Shown: piece by piece, positions 1 through 6,020 of the stretch
Position numbering within the stretch: the stretch's first letter is position 1
Layout of the letters: every line of letters starts with the position of its first letter
From: Myxococcota bacterium
GTDB taxonomy: Bacteria > Myxococcota_A > UBA9160 > PR03
Direction: 5' to 3'
Assembly: GCA_030066475.1 (NCBI GenBank)
Contig: JASJBO010000349.1
Coordinates: 1-7,743, forward strand
Length of the DNA stretch: 7,743 nt
The notes under the pieces: model-generated
Told to the model about the DNA's origin: nothing
What the model saw: only the letters and a program-made list of their open reading frames with translations
Database searches by the model: none
Program-made: the position numbers and the translations under genes

Positions 1-502
1 CCGAGTCGATGGCGAACAGGATCTGGAGGGCGGACAGACCGTCGTCGAGGTTCTCGGTGTAGACGAGCCGGTTGACGCCGAGCTTCTCGTTCCAGTAGAG
101 ATAGAAGCCCGGCCGGTCGCCGGTCGTGTTGTTGGCGATCGCCTGCAGCGCGGTGCGCGCGTTCCACGAGTTGTCCCAGTTGGCGGGGAAGCCGTCGGTG
201 TCGTTGTCGTCGAAGTTCTGCAGGACGATGACGTTCGCGTCGCTCGCGAAGGTGTAGACGGAGTCGGCGGCCGTCCCCAGCAGCCCGGGGTCGCCGCCCA
301 CGTCGTTCGCGACCACCAGCGGCCCCGCGACGGGGAAGTCGCCGACGTCGAGCCGCCAGACGTCGTTGGCGACGTCGAAGGGCTGGCGGTTGTTGGCGCT
401 CGCCGTCGCGGCGTTGATGTCGAACGAGAGGGCCTGCGCGGTGCTCGCCAGCAGGAGCGCGGCGAGGGCGGCAGCCGGGAGCGTCTCGAGGTGCAACTTC
501 AT
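1..502 (-). CDS. Secreted protein resembling PEP-CTERM-type exported proteins (5' part; gene runs off the window)
   Basis: The first 167 codons are visible and the C-terminus lies outside the window. The ATG at 502-500 follows GGAGGA with an 8-base spacer, a good ribosome site that fixes the start. Residues 1-24 form a Sec signal peptide: a short polar start, the Ala/Leu core AAALAALLLAS, and a likely cut after AQA. The mature part is rich in Asp, Asn and aromatic residues, with few Lys and no Cys, as expected for an extracellular beta-rich protein. The stretch near residues 136-153 (GFYLYWNEKLGVNRLVYTEN) resembles exported proteins that often end in a PEP-CTERM sorting signal, but that signal would lie beyond the edge. 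The function is unknown. The signal peptide and reading frame are seen directly; the PEP-CTERM resemblance comes from memory of such proteins and is inference. Confidence 0.8.
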   Translation of the reverse strand, partial: MKLHLETLPAAALAALLLASTAQALSFDINAATASANNRQPFDVANDVWRLDVGDFPVAGPLVVANDVGGDPGLLGTAADSVYTFASDANVIVLQNFDDNDTDGFPANWDNSWNARTALQAIANNTTGDRPGFYLYWNEKLGVNRLVYTENLDDGLSALQILFAIDS

Positions 503-844
503 CGGATCGATCCTCCGGATCGTCGGGGGTGGTGGATGGCGCACGTTCCGTCGGGCCCTCGGGCCGTCGCGGGTCGTGCTAATCGCACGTGGATCCCGAC
601 GGAGCGCGACCGGGTTCAATCCGAAGGGAGGGCGGCTCCTTGTCTGTTACGAAGAAGAACAGCGCGGGGGTTGGGTGTCAGATGCAGTCTTGGGGCCACG
701 CTCTTCCATGGGTACAGGCCCTCGCGTGTGACCCCGACGGTCCGCGGAGGCGGCCACTGGCCCGCGGCCGCCGCCAGCACACCGCTCGGGAACAGCAGCG
801 CCGCCCGGAACCTCGCCGAACTCCGGCTGGTGACCCGGCCGCGA
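503..844. other. Gene-free stretch upstream of the secreted-protein gene
   Basis: Open frames here have poor third-position bias and no convincing protein character, so I call no gene. The right-hand part, next to position 502, must hold the ribosome site (GGAGGA) and the promoter of the minus-strand secreted-protein gene, but I see no clear -35/-10 pair. A 7-base inverted repeat, GGCGGCC at 749-755 and GGCCGCC at 766-772, could form a hairpin. It lies about 70 bases past the end of the minus-strand remnant at 845, and no T-run follows it. Confidence 0.6.
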
Positions 845-988
845 TCAGCTCCACTCGAGGTTCTTGCCCTTGAACGTGCGCGTCGCCAGGTCGAGCGTGC
901 CGTCGGAGGCGAGGACCTGGCCGTCGGAGATGCGCACGATCATCCGCGTCCGCCACTGGTGATGTCCGATCTCCTCCCACGCGCCAGA
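845..988 (-). pseudogene. 3' remnant of an unidentified minus-strand gene (about 47 C-terminal codons)
   Basis: About 47 codons before the TGA at 847-845 have almost only G or C in third position and read as well-formed protein, for example WRTRMIVRISDGQVLASDG and a C-terminus KGKNLEWS. The pattern of alternating charged and hydrophobic residues suggests beta strands. Upstream of about 988 the same frame continues only as the antisense of the cyclase and has no real start, so the gene has lost its 5' end. I do not recognise the family. The break coincides, within about five bases, with the break in the cyclase on the other strand. The coding character is seen directly; the remnant status is inferred. 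Confidence 0.55.
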
Positions 989-992
989 CCAG

Positions 993-1574
993 ATGGAGCC
1001 CGAGGACCTCTCGGCGCTGCTGAACGAGTACCTGGCCGAGATGACCGATGTGGCAGACGCGTTCGGAGCGACCCTGAACCAGTTCGTCGGGGACGGCATC
1101 ATGATCTTCTTCGGGGCACCCGTGGCCACGAACGATCGCGATCACGCGCTGCGGGCCGTCCGGATGGCGCTCGCCATGCAGCGACGCATGGCGGGGCTCC
1201 GCGAGAAGTGGTTCCACGAGGGAATCCAGACGCCGTTCCGCATCCGCATCGGCATCAACACCGGGGTGGCGAGCGTGGGCGACTTCGGCTCCGAGGGACG
1301 GTCCACCTACTCGGCCATCGGCAACCAGACGAACGCGACCGCCCGCATCCAGGACCGCTGCGAGCCCGGGAAGGTGTGGATCAGCCACACGACGTGGGCC
1401 CTCGTCCGCGACGAGATCTCCTGCACGCCCCGCGGCGAGATCGAGGTCAAGGGGCTGCACTACCCCCTGCGCGTCTACGAGGTGGAGGACGAGGGCGGCG
1501 GGATCGGTCGTTCGCCCGATCCCGGCGTAGGCACTTCGACCGCAGCTTCCTCCGTAGATGCCCGAGTTCAGTGA
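993..1574 (+). pseudogene. 5'-truncated class III adenylate/guanylate cyclase catalytic domain
   Basis: Such domains make cAMP or cGMP from ATP or GTP using two metal ions held by two Asp residues. Counting from the ATG at 993, residues 1-20 match the helix after the first metal site (EPEDLSALLNEYL). FVGDGIMIFFG at 31-41 carries the second metal Asp (D34). RIRIGINTGVASVGDFG follows at 83-99. YSAIGNQTNATAR at 106-118 holds the transition-state Asn114 and Arg118. VKGLHYPLRVYEV at 152-164 closes the domain. The opening strand with the first metal Asp (pattern FxDIxGFT) is missing. The in-frame sequence upstream is only ten codons after a stop at 960-962 and is unrelated. The usual substrate-selecting Lys before the second metal site is Gln30. 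No good ribosome site precedes 993. About 30 odd residues trail the domain. It is probably inactive; a GGDEF domain or other fold is unlikely. Confidence 0.85.
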
Positions 1575-1590
1575 TCATTCGCAGGAGTCG

Positions 1591-1745
1591 ATGAGGGAGC
1601 CTCGACACCCCGAGATTCCTTCTTGCTCGGTCTCCGCATCGCAGCGCTCGCACTGCTCGTCCCGATCGGGATCGGACTCCCTATGGGGCTGGCCAGCGCG
1701 CTGTTCGAGCACCCGGGCGGCCCGGTCGCGAGTCTCAACAGCTCT
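1591..1745 (+). pseudogene. Possible frameshifted start of a small membrane protein
   Basis: An ATG at 1591, with AGGAG just before it, opens a short charged segment (MREPRHPEIP). A second frame from about 1617 then continues as a strongly hydrophobic helix (LRIAALALLVPIGIGLPMG, followed by LASALFEH). Joining the two takes a single frameshift near 1615-1622. The result would look like a normal N-terminus with one membrane segment. After about 1745 the frame loses coding character. It starts 16 bases after the cyclase stop, so it could once have been the next gene in that operon. Coding in the hydrophobic part is plausible from codon third positions; the join is speculation. No family is recognised. 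Confidence 0.25.
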
Positions 1746-1883
1746 GGGGCCGGCCAACGTGCCGGTACCACCGCCGCCGGTGAAGATGCCGATGCCGTTG
1801 GCCAACGTCGCCTGCACGCCCATGATCGGGAACGCGCTCGGGTCGGTCACGGGAACGACCACGCTGGCCGTCGAGAACGAGGA
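1746..1883 (-). pseudogene. Internal fragment of an exported, PEP-CTERM-like protein gene
   Basis: About 46 codons on the minus strand read as a Gly/Thr/Val-rich beta-type sequence (for example ASVVVPVTDPSAFPIMGV, then a glycine run GGGGTGTLAGP), with high G/C in third positions. It resembles the middle of secreted proteins that carry PEP-CTERM sorting tags, though this rests on memory of such sequences. Coding character ends sharply at about 1746, where the codon use changes, and it fades above about 1885. No signal peptide or sorting tag is visible, so this is a broken piece of a gene. A plus-strand reading of the same bases gives a typical antisense mix of Arg, His and Asp. Confidence 0.4.
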
Positions 1884-1889
1884 GACCGC

Positions 1890-2084
1890 TTGCTCTGGCG
1901 CGCCGCGATGCGGGACGAGGTGCTGCGGCGCGCGCCTCAGCGGGACGCCCGCAGCCCCGGCGTGGTACCGCCGGGCGACCCGCCCCGCTGCGGCATTCGC
2001 GACGGCTGCGCCACCGGCGCGTGCCACGCGCTGGCGGGTTTCCTGAAGGCAGGGGAACGGCTGGCGGAGTAGCCGCCGAGGCGG
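1890..2084. other. Stretch without a supported gene between remnants and operon end
   Basis: A plus-strand frame ending at the TAG at 2070-2072 has good third-position G/C from about 1887 and reads LLWRAAMRDEVLRRAPQRD, then a Cys-containing tail. It could be another 3' remnant, but it has no start and no recognisable motif. In such GC-rich DNA this is weak evidence. A small hairpin (CCGC, loop, GCGG) lies at 2073-2084, beside the larger terminator hairpin. Confidence 0.3.
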
Positions 2085-2112
2085 TCCCCCGGGCGCTCCG
2101 GCGCCCGAGGGA
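2085..2112 (-). terminator. GC-rich hairpin at the end of the acyl-CoA dehydrogenase operon
   Basis: CGGGCGC at 2090-2096 pairs with GCGCCCG at 2101-2107 around a TCCG loop. After one mismatch, four more pairs follow (2085-2088 with 2109-2112). The hairpin starts 11 bases past the stop codon of the last operon gene. There is no T-run after it on the minus strand, so termination may be weak or need help. The position and the stem are seen directly; the function is inferred. Confidence 0.5.
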
Positions 2113-2123
2113 ACGCGTGGCGT

Positions 2124-3302
2124 CTACTTCAGGTCTGCGCGCGTGTAGTCGAGGATCGACCGCGCGATGATCAGGCGCTGGATCTCGCCCGTGCCCTCGT
2201 AGATGTCGGTGATGCGCACGTCGCGGAACCACTTCTCGAGCAGGTGCTCGCGCGAGACGCCCAGCGCCCCGAGCAGCTCGATGCAGCCCTGCGTCACCTC
2301 GCGCACCGCGGCGCCGGCCTTGGCCTTGCAGACCGAGGACTCGACGTTGTTGGCCTGGCCCTGGTCCGAGAGCCAGGCCGCCCGCAGCACGGTGAGCATG
2401 GCGGCCTCGTAGAGCGCCTCGAGCTCGAGGAAGCGCTGCGCCGCCGCCGACTGGCCCATCAGGCCGGGGCCGTACTCGATCGTGATGCCGGCCTCGGCGA
2501 GCTTCTCGCGCGCGAAGTCGAGCGACGCCTCGGCCATGCCGAGACCGATCGCCGCCACCGCGGGTCGCGTCATGTTGAAGGTCTTCATCACGCCGCGGAA
2601 GCCGCCCGAGCTCTGCTTCGGGATCTCCTCCTTGCCGCCCAGCAGGTTGCCGCGCGGGATGCGGCAGTCCTGGAAGACGTAGGCGGCGGTGTCGTCGGCG
2701 CGGATGCCGAGCTTCTTCTCCTTGCCGGCGACGATGAAGCCGGGCGTGTCCTTCTCGACCAGGAACGACTTGATGCCCGCGCGGCCGGCGGACTTGTCGA
2801 GCGTGGCCCAGACGACCACGCCGTCGGCGCGGCAGCCGGTGGTGACGAAGATCTTCTCGCCGTTGAGGATCCACTCGTCGGTGGCCTCGTCGAGCACGGC
2901 CGTCATCGCCACCCGCGAGGGGTCCGAGCCGCAGCCGGGCTCGGTGATGGCCATGGCGAGCGTCAGGTCGCTCCACTTCTGCTGCTGCTCGGGCGTGCCG
3001 GCGGCGCGCAGCGCGGCGTTGCCGAGGCCGCCCTTGCCGCGCCGCATGCGCACCGAGTAGTCGCCCCAGGTCTGCCCGGCCGAGACGAGCATGCTCATCA
3101 CGGCCATCGAGGTGTCCTGGTCGCTGCGGCCCGCGAACAGCGAGTACACGTTGGGGAAGTCGCCCGCCTCCGGCAGCTCGTCCGGCGCGAACTCCTCCTC
3201 GTTCTCGTCGTAGTGGCGCGCGTACTTGCGGCACACGAGGGCCTCGGCGCGCACCTGGTCGAGGATCTCGCGATCCTTCTGCGTGAGTTCGAAGTCGATC
3301 AT
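2124..3302 (-). CDS. Acyl-CoA dehydrogenase 1
   Basis: This is a 392-residue FAD flavoenzyme of normal family length. It would introduce a 2,3 double bond into an acyl-CoA and pass electrons to electron-transfer flavoprotein in the cytoplasm. Family signatures appear in order: the flavin and substrate loop MAITEPGCGSD (117-127), the beta-domain strand WILNGEKIFVTTG (144-156), TRPAVAAIGLGMAEASLDFA (245-264), and the C-terminal IYEGTGEIQRLIIARSIL (367-384). The Glu of that motif (E369) is at the catalytic-base position of medium-chain dehydrogenase. The start is an ATG preceded by AGGAG with a 10-base spacer. That ribosome site overlaps the TAG stop of the gene before it, with only 13 bases between the genes, so the two are co-translated. 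The chain-length or ring substrate cannot be read from the sequence. It is the last gene of the operon. Confidence 0.95.
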   Translation of the reverse strand: MIDFELTQKDREILDQVRAEALVCRKYARHYDENEEEFAPDELPEAGDFPNVYSLFAGRSDQDTSMAVMSMLVSAGQTWGDYSVRMRRGKGGLGNAALRAAGTPEQQQKWSDLTLAMAITEPGCGSDPSRVAMTAVLDEATDEWILNGEKIFVTTGCRADGVVVWATLDKSAGRAGIKSFLVEKDTPGFIVAGKEKKLGIRADDTAAYVFQDCRIPRGNLLGGKEEIPKQSSGGFRGVMKTFNMTRPAVAAIGLGMAEASLDFAREKLAEAGITIEYGPGLMGQSAAAQRFLELEALYEAAMLTVLRAAWLSDQGQANNVESSVCKAKAGAAVREVTQGCIELLGALGVSREHLLEKWFRDVRITDIYEGTGEIQRLIIARSILDYTRADLK

Positions 3303-3315
3303 CGTGGGGGTTCTC

Positions 3316-4425
3316 CTAGATCGCGGCCGTGCCTTCGAGGACGCCGAGGGTGCGGGCGTTGCGGTACCACAGCTCCACCGGGTGCTCCCGGATGAAGCCG
3401 TGGCCGCCCAGCACCTGGACGCCGTCGTCGGCGATCTTCATCGACTGCTTCGCGGCGTAGGCGCGCGCCAGGTGCGCCTCGCGGGTGGCGTCGAGCCCCT
3501 GCTCGAGCCGCGCCGCCGCCTTCCACACCAGCCAGCGCATCGAGTCGGTCTCGATGTGCATGTCGGCCAGCCGGAACGCGATCGCCTGCTTCTTGGCGAT
3601 GGCCTCGTCGAAGGCCTCGCGGTCCTTGGCGTAGGGCACGCAGTACTCCAGGACCGCGCGCGACACGCCGACCATCACCGCCCCGAGCGCAGTGCGCGAC
3701 AGGTTGATCAGGCGCCGGGCGTCGATCGCCGCGTCGCCGCCGAGCCTCGCCTCGGCCGGGAGCTCCACCCGCTCGAGCACGAGGCCCGCGGTGGACAGCG
3801 CCTTCAGGCCGAGGTTCTTCTCGGTCTCGGTGACCGTGAGGCCCTCGGCGCTGCGCGGCACGATGAAGGCCACCAGCTCGCCCCAGGCCTCGCCGCCGCC
3901 GTTGCGGGCCAGCACCAGGAACTGCTCGGCGCGGTCGCCCAGCGGCACGAAGCTCTTGTGGCCCGAGAGCACCCAGCCGTCGCCCTTGCGCTCGGCCACG
4001 GTGCGCACGCCGGCGGGGTCGAAGCCGACGCCCGGCTCGACCAGCGCCATCGTGGCGGGCACGTACTTCTCGCCGCAGAAGGCGGGCAGGTACGCCTGCT
4101 TCTGCGCCTCGGTGCCGAACTCGACCAGCGGCAGCGCGAACAGCGAGGGGGCCACGGCCGCCAGCGCCAGGCTCGCGTCGCCGCAGGCCAGCTCCTCGAG
4201 CACCAGCGCGTTGGTGAGCGGCGAGCGCGGCTCGCCGCCGCCCCCGTAGCTCTCGGGAATCTGCGTGGCGGTCAGCCCGAGCTGCCAGACTTCCTGGAGG
4301 AAGTCGTCGGGAATCGCCGCCGCCTCGTCGCACTCGCGCGCCAGCGGGCGGATCGCGCTCTGCGCGTACTCCCGCATCGCCTCGCGGGCGACCTCCTGCT
4401 CTTCGGTGGGTCCGAACGAGATCAC
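3316..4425 (-). CDS. Acyl-CoA dehydrogenase 2 (divergent, short C-terminus)
   Basis: This 369-residue second acyl-CoA dehydrogenase is only distantly similar to its downstream neighbour. The N-terminal helical domain starts FGPTEEQEVAREAMREYA. The flavin-loop region reads MALVEPGVGFDP (126-137) instead of the usual TEPGAGSD. WVLSGHKSFV lies at 151-160, the helix with RTALGAVMVGVSRAVLEY at 244-261, and QVLGGHGFIREHPVELWYR at 337-355. The catalytic-base Glu is E364 in VLEGTAAI. The protein stops five residues after it, so the final helix that normally follows (QRLIIARSIL in dehydrogenase 1) is absent. The start is GTG at 4425, preceded by AAGGAG with a 7-base spacer. This GTG overlaps the TGA of the regulator gene (GTGA), implying translational coupling. 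A partner subunit in a mixed tetramer with dehydrogenase 1 is possible but inferred. Confidence 0.93.
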   Translation of the reverse strand: MISFGPTEEQEVAREAMREYAQSAIRPLARECDEAAAIPDDFLQEVWQLGLTATQIPESYGGGGEPRSPLTNALVLEELACGDASLALAAVAPSLFALPLVEFGTEAQKQAYLPAFCGEKYVPATMALVEPGVGFDPAGVRTVAERKGDGWVLSGHKSFVPLGDRAEQFLVLARNGGGEAWGELVAFIVPRSAEGLTVTETEKNLGLKALSTAGLVLERVELPAEARLGGDAAIDARRLINLSRTALGAVMVGVSRAVLEYCVPYAKDREAFDEAIAKKQAIAFRLADMHIETDSMRWLVWKAAARLEQGLDATREAHLARAYAAKQSMKIADDGVQVLGGHGFIREHPVELWYRNARTLGVLEGTAAI

Positions 4426-5174
4426 TGCGTCTCTCCTTCGTGGGACCGCGCCGGGTCTCCGGGCCTCGTTGCCTCGGAGCTCGGTCGCGGAATCTGGTAG
4501 AAGAACTCGTCGAGCGCCTCGCGCCCGCCGTCCTTGCTGAGCAGGCCGTTCTGGTGGGCGGTGCGCGCATCCATCAGGCCGAGCGCCACGGCGCACCAGA
4601 CGCGCGCCTCGGCCGTGTACCGGACGTCGGCGCTCTCGGCGAAGCCGCGCCGCACCTCGCACACGCCGTCGTGGATCGACACGGTCCAGACGCCGCCGCC
4701 CTCGCCGGTCAGGCGCATCTCGAAGCTCACGCGGGCGCCGCGGGCGCGCTCCTCGCGCAGCAGGAACGGGAGCGACTCGAGGATCGACTGGGCCGAGGTG
4801 TCCGTGAAGGGACCCACGGTGTCGATGTGCTCCTCCATCGCGTGGCGCACCCACCAGCGCGCGATCGACGCGACGATCGGCTCGAGCGTCCGGCCGCGGT
4901 CGGTGACCGCGTAGACCGAGCGCGAGCCGCGCGCCACCGTGTGCACCAGGTCCTCGGCGGCGAGCTGGCGCAGCCGGCCCGAGAGCACGCGGGGTGCGAT
5001 GCCGGTGCGCGCGCGCAGCTCCTGGAAACCCTTGGGCCCGCCCAGCAGGTGGCGGACGATCACGAGCTTCCAGCGGTCTCCGATCAGGTCGAGCGCCCGG
5101 GCCACCGGATCGAAGATCTGACCCGGCCGCAGGAAGTCTCCGCCCGGCCTGCGCACGGATACCTGTTCAGCCAT
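4422..5174 (-). CDS. HxlR-family winged-helix regulator fused to an SCP2-like lipid-binding domain
   Basis: The protein has 250 residues. Residues 22-112 are an HxlR-type winged helix (DPVARALDLIGDRWKLVIVR, then the recognition region FQELRARTGIAPRVLSGRL and the wing DLVHTVARGSRSVYAVTDRG). Members act as dimers on inverted repeats. The Cys that often precedes PVxRxLxxIG in redox-sensing HxlR proteins is Asp22 here, which argues against thiol sensing. Residues about 130-228 resemble the SCP2 sterol/acyl-carrier fold (VRYTAEARVWCAVALGLMDA, then NGLLSKDGGREALDEFF), so a lipid or acyl-CoA ligand is likely. It is the first gene of the operon with two acyl-CoA dehydrogenases and overlaps the next gene by four bases. 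No ribosome site precedes the ATG. The promoter and operator lie immediately upstream, so autoregulation is expected. Confidence 0.92.
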   Translation of the reverse strand: MAEQVSVRRPGGDFLRPGQIFDPVARALDLIGDRWKLVIVRHLLGGPKGFQELRARTGIAPRVLSGRLRQLAAEDLVHTVARGSRSVYAVTDRGRTLEPIVASIARWWVRHAMEEHIDTVGPFTDTSAQSILESLPFLLREERARGARVSFEMRLTGEGGGVWTVSIHDGVCEVRRGFAESADVRYTAEARVWCAVALGLMDARTAHQNGLLSKDGGREALDEFFYQIPRPSSEATRPGDPARSHEGETQ

Positions 5175-5178
5175 GGGA

Positions 5179-5199
5179 TAAGTATCTAGTAGATACTTA
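5179..5199. promoter_or_regulatory. Perfect 21-bp inverted repeat, likely operator of the HxlR-family regulator
   Basis: Arms TAAGTATCTA (5179-5188) and TAGATACTTA (5190-5199) are exact reverse complements around one central base. This AT-rich site stands out from the surrounding DNA. It covers the -10 element and part of the spacer and ends four bases before the start codon. A bound dimer would block RNA polymerase. Assignment to the adjacent regulator is inference from position and from the family's use of such repeats. Confidence 0.8.
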
Positions 5200-5211
5200 C
5201 CGCGGAGTCAA
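5183..5211 (-). promoter_or_regulatory. Sigma70-type promoter of the regulator-dehydrogenase operon
   Basis: On the minus strand, TTGACT (5211-5206) is followed after exactly 17 bases by TAGATA (5188-5183). These are near-consensus -35 and -10 elements in a GC-rich background. Transcription should start around 5175-5177, one to three bases before the ATG at 5174. The -35 element lies inside the last codons and stop of tupA. Confidence 0.8.
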
Positions 5212-6020
5212 TCCACGAAGAAGAGCTGCCTCCCGTTCACGCGAAAGGCCGCGATCACCTCCTGCCCCTCGGGGGAAACAAGCCAGTCGGCCAGCTTCCG
5301 GGCCAGCTCGACCTTCACGTGCGCGTGCCGCTCGGGACTCACCACCAGGACGCCGTAGGGATTGCGTAGCGGGGGGTCGCCCTCGAGGCGGATCCCGAGC
5401 CCGCGGCGGTTGCGGAACGAGAGCCAGGTGCCCCGGTCGGTGAGCACGTAGGCGCCGAGCTCGGCGGCGGTGTTGAGCGTGGCCCCCATGCCGTTGCCGG
5501 TCTCGCGGTACCAGGAGCCGGAGGCGGGCCGCGGGTCCACGCCCGCCGTGAGCCACAGCCGCAGCTCGGCCTTGTGGGTGCCGGAGTCGTCGCCGCGCGA
5601 GAGGAACAGCGCCTTGCTGGCCGCGATCGCGGCGAGCCCGGCGGCGGCGCTCTCCATGCCCGAGAGGCCGGCGGGATCGTCGGCCGGGCCCACGATCACG
5701 AAGTCGTTGTACATGACGTCGCGGCGCAGCTGGCCGTGGCCGTCGGCGACGAAGGCGTCCTCGGAGACGCGGTCGTGCACCAGCAGCGCGTCCACGTCGC
5801 CGCGGCGGCCGAGCTCGAGTGCGCGCCCGGTGCCGACCGCGACCACGCGCACCTCGATGCCGGTGCGCGCCTCGAAGCGCGGCAGCAGATCGGCGAGCAG
5901 GCCCGAGTCGCGGGTGGACGTCGTCGAGGCCAGCAGCAGGAAGGGCTTCTCGGCGAGTGCCGGGGCACACCAGAGCAGCGCCCCGGCCAGCGCCGTCAGG
6001 AGCCGAAGTCTCGGGCTCAA
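5208..6020 (-). CDS. tupA: Tungstate ABC transporter, periplasmic binding protein
   Basis: This 270-residue protein binds tungstate in the periplasm and delivers it to TupB. Residues 1-23 are a Sec signal peptide (LLTALAGALLWCAP core, cut after ALA). The Cys in it is preceded by Trp, so it is a poor lipobox. The mature protein opens with the oxyanion-binding ASTTSTRDSG (31-40), a TupA hallmark. Then come VGTGRALELGRRGDVDALLV (62-81), RDVMYNDFVIVGP (100-112) and SRGDDSGTHKAE (141-152), all typical of TupA rather than the molybdate protein ModA. The start is TTG at 6020, which overlaps the tupC stop (TTGA) and has GGGGGAG eight bases upstream. In-frame sequence further upstream is antisense-like and inside tupC. 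WtpA or ModA are less likely alternatives. Its last codons carry the -35 element of the next operon. Confidence 0.94.
   Translation of the reverse strand: MSPRLRLLTALAGALLWCAPALAEKPFLLLASTTSTRDSGLLADLLPRFEARTGIEVRVVAVGTGRALELGRRGDVDALLVHDRVSEDAFVADGHGQLRRDVMYNDFVIVGPADDPAGLSGMESAAAGLAAIAASKALFLSRGDDSGTHKAELRLWLTAGVDPRPASGSWYRETGNGMGATLNTAAELGAYVLTDRGTWLSFRNRRGLGIRLEGDPPLRNPYGVLVVSPERHAHVKVELARKLADWLVSPEGQEVIAAFRVNGRQLFFVD

Noticed and set aside
366..873. Plus-strand open frames in the left part (366-731 and 589-873)
   Set aside because: They have weak codon bias and no ribosome site. The first overlaps antisense to the signal peptide of the secreted protein, and the composition is not protein-like.
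678..1460. Minus-strand open frame of 260 codons opposite the cyclase
   Set aside because: It is antisense to a clear cyclase domain and is dominated by Arg, Asp, His and Ala with no motif.
3226..4500. Long plus-strand open frame (424 codons) across the dehydrogenase genes
   Set aside because: It is antisense to two clear acyl-CoA dehydrogenases, has a repetitive Arg/Ala/Leu/Gly make-up, and no motif. It is a by-product of high GC content.
4426..4854. Longer N-terminus for acyl-CoA dehydrogenase 2 (open to 4854)
   Set aside because: The extension lies inside the regulator gene in another frame. The GTG at 4425 has a good ribosome site and gives the standard family N-terminus.
5179..5199. 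Inverted repeat as a terminator of tupA
   Set aside because: The stem is AT-rich with no following T-run, and it overlaps a strong -10 element next to a regulator gene. An operator fits better.
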